The notes beneath the pieces are model-generated. The model searched no databases, was not told where the DNA came from, and was given only the letters and a program-made list of their open reading frames with translations. 64,000 nt of DNA from positions 2,480,001 to 2,544,000 of the forward strand of contig JAMLJC010000001.1 of NCBI GenBank assembly GCA_023953845.1, in the 5' to 3' direction. A program made the translations under genes and the position numbers. Source of the stretch: Rhizobiaceae bacterium. GTDB taxonomy: Bacteria > Pseudomonadota > Alphaproteobacteria > Rhizobiales > Rhizobiaceae. This document shows, one piece after another, positions 38,807 to 47,669 of this stretch; within the stretch, counting starts at the first letter, position 1; every line of letters starts with the position of its first letter.

Positions 38807-39583
38807 TTGCCGACCCCACTCGCACAGCCTGAACTGGCCGCCGTGCGCCGGTTCGAGGCTGCGGGCTTCAGGGCCTGGCCGGCGGCGAAGGTCCATTATG
38901 ACGGCACCTGGCTCGTGCGGCTCACGCCGGGCCATCCGGCCAAGCGCCTGAACTCGGTCAATCCGCTCGATCCGGGCGATACGCACCATCTGGAGAACCG
39001 CATCGAAAAGGTCGGCCGCGAGTTCGCGGCGGCAAGCCTGCCGCTGACCTTCCGCATGTCGCCGCTTTCAGGCGACGCTCTGACCGAGCATTTCGACCGG
39101 ATTGGCTGGCGGCGGTTCTCCGAGTCGCTCGTCATGCACCGCCCGCTCGACGACGACCTGATCGCCGATGGGCTCGACCAGATCCCGATGCGCGACGTCG
39201 CCCGCTTCGTCAGCGCGGCGATCAAGGCCAAGGGCGCGACCAACATATTGCGGCCGGCGCTCACCGACATATTGCTGGCCATCGAGCCCGAAGCCGGTCT
39301 CTTTTCGCTGGAAAGGGACGAGGAGCCGCTGGCGGTGGCGATCTGCGTGCAGGATGGGGACCTCGCCGGCCTGTTCGAGGTGGCGACGGCGGAGAGCGAG
39401 CGCGGCAAGGGATATGCGCGCCGCATCGTGCTTTCGGCGCTCAAATGGGCGCGGCTGCGCGGCGCTCGCACGGCATGGCTGCAGGTCGAGGAGAGCAACG
39501 CGCATGCGCGGGGCCTCTACGATTCGCTGGGCTTCGCCGAACTCTACCGGTATCATTACCGCCAGCCCCCGGAGGCGGCATGA
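38807..39583 (+). CDS. GNAT-family N-acetyltransferase
   Basis: A 258-residue protein with a C-terminal GNAT domain. The acetyl-CoA-binding segment is ESERGKGYARRIVLSALKWA (about residues 194-213), followed by QVEESNAHARGLYDSLGFAELYRYHYR, typical of the fold. The start is TTG at 38807 with GGAG 8 nt upstream, only 3 bp after the argJ stop; no closer ATG exists. The stop overlaps the mutT ATG (ATGA). The acetyl acceptor is unknown. Confidence 0.85.
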   Translation: MPTPLAQPELAAVRRFEAAGFRAWPAAKVHYDGTWLVRLTPGHPAKRLNSVNPLDPGDTHHLENRIEKVGREFAAASLPLTFRMSPLSGDALTEHFDRIGWRRFSESLVMHRPLDDDLIADGLDQIPMRDVARFVSAAIKAKGATNILRPALTDILLAIEPEAGLFSLERDEEPLAVAICVQDGDLAGLFEVATAESERGKGYARRIVLSALKWARLRGARTAWLQVEESNAHARGLYDSLGFAELYRYHYRQPPEAA

Positions 39584-39987
39584 CAGACCGCAAGCTGGTC
39601 CTCGTCGCCGCCTGCGCGCTGATCGACGTCGACGGTCGCGTGCTGCTGGCGCAGCGCCCGCCGGGCAAGACGCTGGCCGGTCTGTGGGAGTTTCCCGGCG
39701 GCAAGGTGGAGCCCGGCGAAACGCCGGAGGAAACGCTGATCCGCGAGCTGCGCGAGGAGATCGGCATCGAGACGAAGACCACCTGCCTCGCGCCGCTGAC
39801 CTTCGCCAGCCATACCTATGAGACCTTCCACCTTTTGATGCCGCTCTATGTCTGCCGGCGCTACGAAGGCATTGCGAGGCCGCTGGAAGGACAGGCGCTG
39901 AAATGGGTCCGCCCACGCGACATGCGGGATTATCCCATGCCGCCGGCCGACGAACCGCTGATCCCTTTCCTCATCGATCTGCTCTGA
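39580..39987 (+). CDS. mutT: Nudix hydrolase, MutT-like (8-oxo-dGTP diphosphatase)
   Basis: A 135-residue Nudix protein. The Nudix box GGKVEPGETPEETLIRELREEIGI sits at about residues 38-61 (read in two pieces: GGKVEPGETPEE and TLIRELREEIGI) with all catalytic residues present. Length and the LVAACALID start match MutT proteins that clean 8-oxo-dGTP from the nucleotide pool. It overlaps the GNAT stop by 4 bp and so is coupled to argJ and the acetyltransferase. Confidence 0.9.
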   Translation: MTDRKLVLVAACALIDVDGRVLLAQRPPGKTLAGLWEFPGGKVEPGETPEETLIRELREEIGIETKTTCLAPLTFASHTYETFHLLMPLYVCRRYEGIARPLEGQALKWVRPRDMRDYPMPPADEPLIPFLIDLL

Positions 39988-40094
39988 ACGCCGCTTTTCC
40001 CGGAATTGTTAAGAGAACGTTCAGCCGAACGTGAAAAATGTAGGCGATCTGGATGCATATCGACCCGTCGCGCGGGCGACGGCAGGGGGCCGCG

Positions 40095-40409
40095 ATGCAG
40101 AATGAGGAAGATTGGGAACGAATCCGGAGCAGCCGGGGCGACCGTGCCTTGCCCGGTATCAGCCCTGTCCGGGTTGCCCTGTTGTTCGGCACGGCGGCGA
40201 TCGCGCTGGCGCTGTTCGCCACCTCCTACCTCGCCGACAGCGGCCGTCGCTTCTATGCCGATGGCGGTCGCCCGGTCGAAGTGGACATGATGTCGACCGG
40301 ATCGATCTCCCCGTCTCGCACCTACACCATCCGCAAGAGCGTGCTGCAAAGCTCGCCCGACGCCGAATGCATCATCCGGTCCGACGGTTCGACCCAGGGC
40401 GAGTGCTGA
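40095..40409 (+). CDS. Small single-pass membrane protein of unknown function
   Basis: About 104 residues with one membrane helix (VALLFGTAAIALALFATSYLA) and a polar, probably periplasmic C-terminal part with two cysteines near the end (AECIIRSDGSTQGEC). The ATG at 40095 has GGGGG just upstream; an in-frame ATG at 40053 would add 14 basic residues. It lies 126 bp before the pilin gene on the same strand. I do not recognise a named family. Confidence 0.6.
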   Translation: MQNEEDWERIRSSRGDRALPGISPVRVALLFGTAAIALALFATSYLADSGRRFYADGGRPVEVDMMSTGSISPSRTYTIRKSVLQSSPDAECIIRSDGSTQGEC

Positions 40410-40535
40410 TCGGGTGCGGATGCTCGCGGCGCGCTGGCGTTGCTTGGCGCAATGTTTTTCAACTCAAAGTTAAGGTTGCGGCCTGAGCGTCTGTTAATCT
40501 CTTTGCGGTAATTGAAGGACCGACGAGGAGATCCC

Positions 40536-40727
40536 GTGCGCATGCGAGCCCTGATCCATCGCTTCATCGACGACTGCGCCGGCGCTACGGCGATCGAGTA
40601 CGCGCTGATCGCCGCGATCCTGTCTCTCGTCGCCATCACCGGCTACTCGACCATGGCCAACAGTGTCCAGAATGCCTATCAGGCGCAGGGCGCGGCCGTC
40701 GACAGCACGCGCGAGCGCTTCCAGTAG
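40536..40727 (+). CDS. Flp/Fap-type type IVb pilin
   Basis: A 63-residue prepilin. A short basic leader ending in Gly (DDCAG) is followed by ATAIEYALIAAILSLVAITG, the Flp pattern with Glu at position +5 of the mature chain, where prepilin peptidase would cut. GAGGAG lies 5 nt before the GTG at 40536 and 11 nt before the ATG at 40542, so either may start it. No cpa/tad secretion genes are in the window, so assembly would need genes elsewhere. Confidence 0.87.
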   Translation: MRMRALIHRFIDDCAGATAIEYALIAAILSLVAITGYSTMANSVQNAYQAQGAAVDSTRERFQ

Positions 40728-40730
40728 CCG

Positions 40731-41594
40731 TCACTTCTCTCCCAGAACCGATTTCAGCGAGATCTTCGCCGAGCCCGGCTTGAGCGGCTTCTGCTGCGTC
40801 GGCGATGGCGCCCAGCCGGAAAGCCAGACGATGGCGAAGGTCGCGCGGATGCGGCCGTCCGCATCGGCGAAGCGTTCCGCGTAGATTTCCGCCGCGCGCC
40901 GGAAAAGCCTTCGCGTCCCCGGCCGCCGCGAACGGTCGGCGAGCGCGTTGGTCGAGCCTGTCGCCCGGAGATCGCGGATCAGGTCGAACATGGTGTCGTA
41001 GCGCACCATCAGCGTCTCTATATCGGAGACCGGCAGCGCCAGCCCGGCGCGCTGCAGAAGCGCACCGGCATCGCGCACGTCGGTGAAGGGGATGACCCGG
41101 GGGCTGGCGCCGCCATATAGTTCGGTTTCGGCCGCAAGCAGGCTCTCGCGCAGCTCCGAAAGCGTGCCGGCGCCAGGAAAAGCGGCGAGGAAAAGGCCGT
41201 CGGGCTTCAGCGCCCGCCGGATCTGGATCAGCAGTCCCGGCAGGTCGTTGACCTCGTGCAGGGAAAGCAGCGACACGGCGAGGTCGATGCTTTCCGGCGC
41301 GAGCGGCACACCTCCCGGCCCGCCGACGATACCCGGCTCGCCGCAGAGAAAGGCCGCGTCCGCCTCCAGCCGCTCCGCGTCTTCGGCGCGGCCGCTGGCG
41401 ATCACGGCGCGGCGGGCGTCGTCGGTGAAGGAGTAGAGGCTCACCGCCCGCCCGAACCGCCGCCCGACCGTCGAGAGCCTGTCCTCAAGGTCTTCGGCCA
41501 CGCGCTTCATCAGGAACAGCGCCGACGGGTCGCCGTCTTTCAGCGCGCGCAGCCGGCGCGCGAGGGTCAGTCTGGTGTCGAACAGTTCTTGCAA
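40731..41594 (-). CDS. SAM-dependent methyltransferase, NDUFAF5/BioC-like
   Basis: A 287-residue class I methyltransferase. The start FDTRLTLARRLRAL and the stretch SIDLAVSLLSLHEVNDLPGLLIQIRRALKPDGLFLAAFPG match the NDUFAF5-like group found in alphaproteobacteria, related to the mitochondrial complex I assembly factor. The first SAM loop is less conserved (no clear GxGxG). It is convergent with the pilin gene and divergent from comF. In bacteria the substrate is not established. Confidence 0.8.
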   Translation of the reverse strand: MQELFDTRLTLARRLRALKDGDPSALFLMKRVAEDLEDRLSTVGRRFGRAVSLYSFTDDARRAVIASGRAEDAERLEADAAFLCGEPGIVGGPGGVPLAPESIDLAVSLLSLHEVNDLPGLLIQIRRALKPDGLFLAAFPGAGTLSELRESLLAAETELYGGASPRVIPFTDVRDAGALLQRAGLALPVSDIETLMVRYDTMFDLIRDLRATGSTNALADRSRRPGTRRLFRRAAEIYAERFADADGRIRATFAIVWLSGWAPSPTQQKPLKPGSAKISLKSVLGEK

Positions 41595-41668
41595 CGGCGT
41601 TTCCGGGTCGGTTTATTCATGGATATGGAGGGGCGGTCATCCCGGCGCCAGCCATCGATAGGGGTTTC

Positions 41669-42454
41669 GTGGACAATCGGGCGTCCGAGATCAAGTCTGT
41701 GCTTCGTTCCGGATTGAGCTGGAGCGCGAATCTTCTGTTCCCACCCGCCTGTCCGGGCTGCGGCCTGCGCGTATCCCGTCCCGCGACCTTGTGCGGCGAC
41801 TGCTGGCCGAAGCTGCGTTTTCTGGAGCGGCCATGGTGCGACGTCCTCGGCACGCCGTTCGAGCGCGACGAGGAGGAGGCCGTCGTTTCGGCCGCCGCGA
41901 TCGCCGATCCGCCTGTCTTCGACCGCTCGCGCGCGGCGGTCGCCTATACCGGTGTCGCCCGCAAGCTTGTGCAGAACCTGAAATATGGCGACCGCACCGA
42001 CCTTGCGCCATGGATGGCGCGCTGGATGCTGCGCGCCGGCGCCGAACTGTTCGAGCCGGGGCAGGTCGTGGTGCCGGTGCCGCTGCACTGGCGGCGCTTT
42101 CTGTCGCGGCGCTTCAACCAGTCGGCCGAACTGGCGCGCGCGCTTGCCCGGCTGAGGGGCCTGACCTTCGCGCCGGAACTTCTGGTGCGGGCCCGGCTGA
42201 CGCGCCAGCAGGTCGGGCTCGGCCAACGCGAGCGCAAGGAGAATGTCCGGGCGGCTTTCGCCGTGCCGGCTGCGCTGAAGCCGCGCGTTTCTGGCGCCGT
42301 TATCCTGCTTGTCGATGATGTCTATACGACCGGCGCGACCGTCTCAGCGGCGGCAAAGGCGCTGAAAAGGGCCGGTGCCGCGCGCGTCGACGTGCTCACC
42401 TTCGCGCGCGTCCTGCCAGGGGACTTCCTGCCGGAGGATCAAGACCTTATATAG
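41669..42454 (+). CDS. comF: ComF-family phosphoribosyltransferase-like protein
   Basis: A 261-residue ComF protein. The N-terminal zinc ribbon CPGC...CGDC is at about residues 29-47, and the PRPP-binding loop ILLVDDVYTTGATV is near residue 214. ComF proteins take part in DNA uptake in competent bacteria; in other bacteria the role is unclear. The start is GTG at 41669. Glutaredoxin follows after 24 bp, the usual rhizobial order comF-grxC-nitrilase. Confidence 0.88.
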   Translation: MDNRASEIKSVLRSGLSWSANLLFPPACPGCGLRVSRPATLCGDCWPKLRFLERPWCDVLGTPFERDEEEAVVSAAAIADPPVFDRSRAAVAYTGVARKLVQNLKYGDRTDLAPWMARWMLRAGAELFEPGQVVVPVPLHWRRFLSRRFNQSAELARALARLRGLTFAPELLVRARLTRQQVGLGQRERKENVRAAFAVPAALKPRVSGAVILLVDDVYTTGATVSAAAKALKRAGAARVDVLTFARVLPGDFLPEDQDLI

Positions 42455-42478
42455 CCGGTTGATGCAACGAGGCCGGTC

Positions 42479-42739
42479 ATGGTCGATGTAACGATCTATA
42501 CCCGAATGATGTGCGGCTACTGTGCCGCGGCGAAGCGTCTGCTCGACAGGAAGGGCGTGGCCTATGACGAGCGCGACGCCAGCTTTTCCCCGGAATTGCG
42601 CCAGGAGATGATCTCCCGGGCCAACGGGCGTTCCACATTTCCGCAGATCTTCATCGGCGACGTCCATGTCGGCGGCAGCGACGATTTGCATGAACTCGAG
42701 CGGCAGGGCAAACTCGACGCCCTGCTGGGCAAGGCATAG
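42479..42739 (+). CDS. grxC: Glutaredoxin 3
   Basis: An 86-residue dithiol glutaredoxin. The active site is Cys12-Gly-Tyr-Cys15 and the glutathione-binding TFPQIFIGDVHVGGSDDL lies at about residues 48-65. It reduces disulfides and mixed glutathione disulfides using glutathione. Length is normal for GrxC. It is in a run with comF and the Nit2-like hydrolase (23 bp gap to the latter). Confidence 0.94.
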   Translation: MVDVTIYTRMMCGYCAAAKRLLDRKGVAYDERDASFSPELRQEMISRANGRSTFPQIFIGDVHVGGSDDLHELERQGKLDALLGKA

Positions 42740-42762
42740 CCGGGGCGTTTGAGGGCGAGGCG

Positions 42763-43626
42763 ATGGGTGTTTTCAGGGCTGCGGCCGTTCAGATGCGTTC
42801 CGGCACCAGCGTCGAGCGCAACGCGAAGGCCATGGAAGAGCTGGTGCGCGAGGCGGTCGCGCAAGGTGCGCACTATGTCCAGACGCCGGAGATGACCGGC
42901 GCGCTGCTGCGCGACAAGGAGGCGTTGCGTGCGTCGCTCAAGCCCGAGAACGAGGATCTGATCGCCGGCGCCGCGAGCCGCCTCGCTTCCGAACTCGGCA
43001 TCTATCTCCACATCGGCTCGACCGCGATCGCGCGGCCGGACGGCAAGATCGCCAACCGCGCCTTCCTGTTCGATCCGAAAGGCGGCCTCGTCACCACCTA
43101 CGACAAGATCCACATGTTCGACGTCGATCTGGACAATGGCGAGAGCTGGCGCGAATCCGCGACCTACGAGCCCGGCCAGAGCGCGGCCGTCGTCGACCTG
43201 CCCTTCGCCCGGCTCGGCTTCGCGGTCTGCTACGATCTGCGCTTCCCGCAGCTTTTCCGCGCCGAGGCGCTGGCCGGCGCGAACGTGCTCACCACGCCGG
43301 CGGCCTTCACCCGCCAGACCGGCGAGGCGCACTGGCATGTGCTGATCCGCGCCCGCGCCATAGAGAACGGCGCGTGGGTCGTTTCGGCCGCGCAGGGCGG
43401 CGTGCATGAGGACGGTCGCGAGACCTACGGCCATTCGCTGATCGTCGATCCGTGGGGCAGGGTGGTTGCCGAGGTCGACGGCAATGCCCCGGGTGTCGCC
43501 GTCGCCGAGATCGACACCGAAGCCTCCGTGGCGGCGCGTGGGAAAATTCCGAACCTCAGGAACGCCCGCGAATTCAAGGTGGCTGCGACCGGCGACGCCG
43601 CGCCTGCCCTGAGGGCCGCATCTTGA
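42763..43626 (+). CDS. Carbon-nitrogen hydrolase, Nit2-like omega-amidase
   Basis: A 287-residue nitrilase-superfamily amidase. The catalytic triad is Glu43 (QTPEMTG), Lys115 (YDKIHMFDVDL) and Cys156 (FAVCYDLRFPQ). The class hydrolyses deaminated glutathione or omega-amides such as alpha-ketoglutaramate. Its neighbour grxC fits a glutathione-linked role. The stop overlaps the TTG of the next gene. Confidence 0.9.
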   Translation: MGVFRAAAVQMRSGTSVERNAKAMEELVREAVAQGAHYVQTPEMTGALLRDKEALRASLKPENEDLIAGAASRLASELGIYLHIGSTAIARPDGKIANRAFLFDPKGGLVTTYDKIHMFDVDLDNGESWRESATYEPGQSAAVVDLPFARLGFAVCYDLRFPQLFRAEALAGANVLTTPAAFTRQTGEAHWHVLIRARAIENGAWVVSAAQGGVHEDGRETYGHSLIVDPWGRVVAEVDGNAPGVAVAEIDTEASVAARGKIPNLRNAREFKVAATGDAAPALRAAS

Positions 43627-44048
43627 TCCGCTTCTCCCTCCACTGCGAGCACGCCCACGAATTCGAGGGCTGGTTCCGCAGCAACGACGATTTCGACACG
43701 CAGAAGAAGCGCGGTTTCGTCGAGTGCCCGGCCTGCGGTTCCAACAAGGTCGAGAAGGCGCTGATGGCACCGGCGGTCTCCACCTCGCGCAAGCAGGAGA
43801 AGATGGCGCTCGCCATGGGCGAGCAGCAGCGGCGTGCCATGGCCGAGTTGAAGGCGCTCTCGCAGAAGATGCGCGAGAATGCCGATTATGTCGGCGACAA
43901 GTTCGCCGAGGAGGCGCGCAAGATCCATTTCGGCGAGACGGAAGCGCGCGGCATCTACGGCGAGGCCACGGCCGAGGAGGCGAAGGGCCTGATCGACGAC
44001 GGCGTCGATTTCATGCCGATTCCGGTATTCCCGGACGAACAGAACTGA
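43623..44048 (+). CDS. DUF1178 family protein
   Basis: A 141-residue protein of DUF1178, common in alphaproteobacteria right after the Nit2-like gene. The N-terminus has a zinc-ribbon-like set: Cys8 and His-rich LHCEHAHEFEGWF, then CPACGSNKVEKAL. The start is TTG overlapping the previous stop (TTGA), giving the conserved MIRFSLHCEHAHEFEGW start. Function unknown; coupling suggests a job linked to the hydrolase. Confidence 0.85.
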   Translation: MIRFSLHCEHAHEFEGWFRSNDDFDTQKKRGFVECPACGSNKVEKALMAPAVSTSRKQEKMALAMGEQQRRAMAELKALSQKMRENADYVGDKFAEEARKIHFGETEARGIYGEATAEEAKGLIDDGVDFMPIPVFPDEQN

Positions 44049-44102
44049 GCATTTCCAGAAAAAGTGAAACGGTTTTGCGTCCGCAAATACGGATAATTGC
44101 TC
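44047..44102. repeat. Rhizobial-type intergenic repeat
   Basis: The segment from GAGCATTTCC through AAACGGTTTTGCGT to ATAATTGCTC has imperfect inverted ends (GAGCAtTT and AATTGCTC) and matches a short repeat I recall as widespread between genes in Mesorhizobium and relatives. Its first bases overlap the stop codon of the DUF1178 gene. It may form a hairpin in RNA. The shorter piece at 4925 shares its first 10 bases. Confidence 0.5.
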
Positions 44103-44206
44103 CGGCCTGACCCGTATCGCGATGTCCGTCTGGCCCATTCCCGCCGGTCGCGATGAGGTCAGTGTAGCGGTTCGACTAGCCGATTCCATCAGCAGGGCCG
44201 CTTTCC

Positions 44207-45091
44207 ATGTCTCGCGTCTGGAACTCCGCCCTGGCCCTGCTGCTCGTCACCGGCACCATGCTCGGCCTCAACCTGCCGTTCGGCAAGCTGGCGACCGACG
44301 GCGGCGTGTCGCCGATCCTGTGGGCCTTCATCATTTCGGCAGGTGCGAGCGGTCTCCTGCTTGTCGTGCTGCGCGCACGTCGCGGCAGGCTGGTGCTGAC
44401 GCCGCATAATCTGCGCTACTTTCTCATCACCGCCGCGGTCTCCTACGCCATCCCGAATCTCCTGATGTTCTCGGCCATGCCGCATCTCGGCACCGGATAC
44501 ATGGGCATCATGTTCACCCTGTCGCCGGTCGTCACGCTGGTGTTCTCCATCCTCCTCGGCGTCAGGCGGCCGACCGGCCTTGGCGTCGCCGGCATCGCGA
44601 TCGGCTTCGCCGGCGCCCTCATCGTCGCCATGACGCGCGGCGGCAGCGGCGGCTCGGCAGGCCTGTTCTGGATCGTGATCGGCCTCCTGATGCCGGTCAG
44701 CCTCGCGGTGGGCAACGTCTACCGCACGCTGGACTGGCCGTCCGGGACCGGGCCGATCGAACTGGCGGTCGGCAGCCATGTCGCCGCGGCGATCATGCTG
44801 CTTGCCGGATCGCTCGCGGTGGACGGGGGAGGGGCTTTCGCCGCGCTCGCCGATATGCCGCTGCTCGTCGTCGCGCAGATCGTTTCGGCCGCGGCGATGT
44901 ATGCCTTCTATTTTCGCCTGCAGGATGTCGGCGGGCCGGTCTATCTCAGCCAGATAAGCTATGTCGCGGCCGCCATCGGCCTCATCTCGGGCATGCTGGT
45001 CTTCGGCGAGCGCTATGCGCTGCTGACGTGGCTTGGCGCGGCGATCATCTGCGCCGGCGTCGCGATGACCACGAAGGCGCAGAAGGGCTGA
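44207..45091 (+). CDS. DMT-superfamily (EamA) transporter
   Basis: A 294-residue inner-membrane protein with about ten hydrophobic segments in two EamA-type halves (starting ALALLLVTGTMLGLNLPFGK; second half from SAGLFWIVIGLLMP). DMT carriers export amino acids or other metabolites, often with broad range. It is convergent with the phosphate transporter gene, 15 bp apart. Substrate unknown. Confidence 0.87.
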   Translation: MSRVWNSALALLLVTGTMLGLNLPFGKLATDGGVSPILWAFIISAGASGLLLVVLRARRGRLVLTPHNLRYFLITAAVSYAIPNLLMFSAMPHLGTGYMGIMFTLSPVVTLVFSILLGVRRPTGLGVAGIAIGFAGALIVAMTRGGSGGSAGLFWIVIGLLMPVSLAVGNVYRTLDWPSGTGPIELAVGSHVAAAIMLLAGSLAVDGGGAFAALADMPLLVVAQIVSAAAMYAFYFRLQDVGGPVYLSQISYVAAAIGLISGMLVFGERYALLTWLGAAIICAGVAMTTKAQKG

Positions 45092-45106
45092 CCGGCGGAA
45101 GGCCCG

Positions 45107-46114
45107 TCACCCAGCGATCAGCGTCGTCACCCAGTAGGTCGCTGCCGCGATGGCTCCGGCCATCGGAATGGTGATGATCCACGCGACGACGATGCCCTTT
45201 GCCACGCCCCAGCGGACGGCGGACGCCCGCCGCGCCGCGCCGACGCCGATGATCGCGCCGGTGATGGTGTGCGTGGTTGAGACCGGAATGCCGAGCCAGG
45301 TCGCGCCGAACAGCGTCAGCGCGCCGCCCGTCTCGGCGCAGAAACCCTGCATGGGGTTGAGTCGCGTGATCTTCGAACCCATCGTGTGCACGATGCGCCA
45401 GCCACCGAACAGGGTGCCGAGCGCCAGCACCGCCTGGCAGGACAGCACGACCCACAGCGGCACGTAGAATTCCGGCCCGAGCATCCCCTGCGAGTACAGG
45501 AGCACGGCAATGATGCCCATCGTCTTCTGGGCGTCGTTGCCGCCATGGCCGAGCGAATAGAGCGAGGCGGAGACGAATTGCAGGACGCGGAACGTGCTGT
45601 CCACGGCGAAGGGCGTCCTGCGCACGAACACCCACGAGACGATGAGCACGAGGATCAGCGCCAGCATGAAGCCGGTGAGCGGCGACAGCACGATGGCCGC
45701 CGACGTCTTGATGAGGCCTTTCCAGACGATGGCGCTCAGCCCCACCTTGGCGAGACCCGCCCCGACCATGCCGCCGATCAGCGCGTGCGAACTGCTCGAC
45801 GGGATGCCGTAGTGCCAGGTGATGACGTTCCAGGCGATCGCGCCGATCAGCGCGGCGAAGATCACGGTCGGATCGACGATGTCGGCGCTTATGATGCCGG
45901 TGCCCAGCGTCTCCGCGACGTGGAGGCCGAAAAACAGGAACGCGATGAAGTTGAAGAACGCCGCCCAGGCCACGGCGTAATGCGGCCTCAGCACCCGCGT
46001 CGAGACGATGGTGGCGATGGAGTTGGCCGCATCATGCAGGCCGTTGAGAAAATCGAAGACCAGCGCGACGCCGATCAGCGCGACGAGGATGGGCAGGGCG
46101 AGGGTGACGTCCAT
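45107..46114 (-). CDS. pit: Low-affinity inorganic phosphate transporter, PiT family
   Basis: A 335-residue PiT permease with about nine to ten membrane segments. Family signatures are FDFLNGLHDAANSIATIVSTRVL at the N-terminus (GANDVANA-like) and SLGHGGNDAQKTMGI plus STTHTITGAIIGVGAARR in the C-terminal half. It imports metal-phosphate with protons. It follows the DUF47 gene by 7 bp, the standard pairing in rhizobia (orfA-pit). Confidence 0.94.
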   Translation of the reverse strand: MDVTLALPILVALIGVALVFDFLNGLHDAANSIATIVSTRVLRPHYAVAWAAFFNFIAFLFFGLHVAETLGTGIISADIVDPTVIFAALIGAIAWNVITWHYGIPSSSSHALIGGMVGAGLAKVGLSAIVWKGLIKTSAAIVLSPLTGFMLALILVLIVSWVFVRRTPFAVDSTFRVLQFVSASLYSLGHGGNDAQKTMGIIAVLLYSQGMLGPEFYVPLWVVLSCQAVLALGTLFGGWRIVHTMGSKITRLNPMQGFCAETGGALTLFGATWLGIPVSTTHTITGAIIGVGAARRASAVRWGVAKGIVVAWIITIPMAGAIAAATYWVTTLIAG

Positions 46115-46121
46115 GTGAAGG

Positions 46122-46766
46122 TCAGACGTTCTCGATCACGATGCCGCTGATCTCGTTGGCGACGTCCTCGAAGCGGTCCATGACCTTCTCCAGCTCCGAG
46201 TAGAGCTCGCGTCCGATCATGTAGGCCATCGGGTCGGAGCGCCCGTGCGTCTTGAACAGTTCCTTCAGGCCGAGATCGTGCAATTCGTCCGAGCGCCCCT
46301 CGATCCTCATCACCTCTTCGGCGAGGGCCGTCAGTCGGGGCGCGTTGGCGCTCACCTTTTCCAGGAGCGGGATGGACTGCGCGGTCAGCTTGGCCGCCTG
46401 CACGATGATGCCGCCCATCTCGCGCATGCGCGGGTCGAAGCTGTCCTGCTCGAACAGCATCACCGTCTTGACCGTCTTGTGCATCATGTCGATGGCGTCA
46501 TCCATGGACTGGATGAGGTCCTTGATGTCGCCGCGGTCGAAGGGCGTGATGAAGCTGCGCCGCACGGCGGCCAGCACCTCGGCGGTGATCGCGTCGGCCT
46601 GGCCCTCCAGCTCTACGATGCGCCGGCATTCGGTCGCGACGCCCTCGCCGCCGGCCAGCAGCCTTTCCAGCGCTTCGGCGCCGCCGACCAGCACCTTGGA
46701 GTGCGCGTTGAAAAGGTCGAAGAACTTGTCTTCGCGCGGCAGCAGCCGCCTGAACCAGCCCATCAT
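46122..46766 (-). CDS. DUF47/PhoU-like protein paired with PiT
   Basis: A 214-residue helical protein of DUF47 (PhoU-like), begun at the MMGWFRRLLP start; an in-frame start 16 codons earlier lacks homology. Features are PREDKFFDLFNAHSKVLV and DRGDIKDLIQSMDDAIDMMHKT, the metal-binding helical bundle pattern. It lies 7 bp before pit and is thought to regulate the transporter. In Sinorhizobium the equivalent gene pair is orfA-pit. Confidence 0.9.
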   Translation of the reverse strand: MMGWFRRLLPREDKFFDLFNAHSKVLVGGAEALERLLAGGEGVATECRRIVELEGQADAITAEVLAAVRRSFITPFDRGDIKDLIQSMDDAIDMMHKTVKTVMLFEQDSFDPRMREMGGIIVQAAKLTAQSIPLLEKVSANAPRLTALAEEVMRIEGRSDELHDLGLKELFKTHGRSDPMAYMIGRELYSELEKVMDRFEDVANEISGIVIENV

Positions 46767-46916
46767 GTCCGCAATCCACCATTGTCGCGAGCGATCGTCC
46801 GCGCCTTTTCGCACGACTTTAGCCGCTTAAACAATTTCCGATTTTGCGAAACGCACAGCTGCGCAAGGAAGTTCGATCCGATGCGCCCGGCGGTGCGGCC
46901 AGATCCTGAACTTTGG

Positions 46917-47669
46917 TCAGACCACCGAGAGTTTCTCGGCGAGCAGCATATAGTTGACGTCCATGTCCCTGGACTTCTGCCATCGGTCGGCGAGCGGGTT
47001 GTACACGACCCCCGTGCGGTCGACGATGCCCATGCCGGCGTCGGTCAGCGCCTTTTCCAGTTCCTCCGGCCGCACCAGCTTGCTGAACTGGTGGGTGCCG
47101 CGCGGCAGCCAGCGCAGCACGTATTCGGCGCCGACGATGGCGAGCGCCAGCGCCTTGAGGGTGCGGTTGATGGTTGCGACGAACATCAGCCCGCCCGGCT
47201 TTACCATGCCGGCGCAGGCATTGACGAAGAGCGGCACGTCGGAGACGTGTTCCACCACTTCCATGTTGAGGATGACGTCGAATTTTTCGCCGGCTTCGGC
47301 CAGCGCTTCGGCCGTCGTCGCGCGATAGTCGATCTCGACCTTCGATTCGGCGGCATGAAGCTTCGCCACCTCGATATTGGTCTCCGACGCATCGGCGCCG
47401 ACCACGTCCGCGCCGAGCCGCGCCATGGGCTCGCACAGCAGCCCGCCGCCGCAGCCTATGTCGAGGATGCGCAGGCCCGCCAGCGGCCGCGCCGCGCGCG
47501 GGTCGCGCCCGAACCGCTCCGCGATCTGGTCGCGGATATAGGCGAGCCGCACGGGGTTGAACTTGTGCAGCGGCTTGAACTTGCCGTTCGGGTTCCACCA
47601 TTCCGCGGCGAGAGCGGAGAAACGTTCGACTTCCTCTACGTCGATGGTCGATCGTCGTGCTTCGGGCAT
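46917..47669 (-). CDS. ubiG: Ubiquinone O-methyltransferase UbiG
   Basis: A 250-residue class I methyltransferase that carries out both O-methylations in ubiquinone synthesis. SAM motif I is ILDIGCGGGLLCEPMARLGA, preceded by the UbiG-type FSALAAEWWNPNGKFKPLHKFNP near the N-terminus. Length is normal. It is divergent from the ABC exporter genes across 184 bp. In related genomes ubiG commonly lies near lysC; here about 6 kb of other genes are in between. Confidence 0.94.
   Translation of the reverse strand: MPEARRSTIDVEEVERFSALAAEWWNPNGKFKPLHKFNPVRLAYIRDQIAERFGRDPRAARPLAGLRILDIGCGGGLLCEPMARLGADVVGADASETNIEVAKLHAAESKVEIDYRATTAEALAEAGEKFDVILNMEVVEHVSDVPLFVNACAGMVKPGGLMFVATINRTLKALALAIVGAEYVLRWLPRGTHQFSKLVRPEELEKALTDAGMGIVDRTGVVYNPLADRWQKSRDMDVNYMLLAEKLSVV

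Noticed and set aside
40015..40030. GAAC...GAAC direct repeat resembling an alphaproteobacterial LexA box
   Set aside because: The spacer is 8 nt rather than the required 7, and no SOS gene follows.
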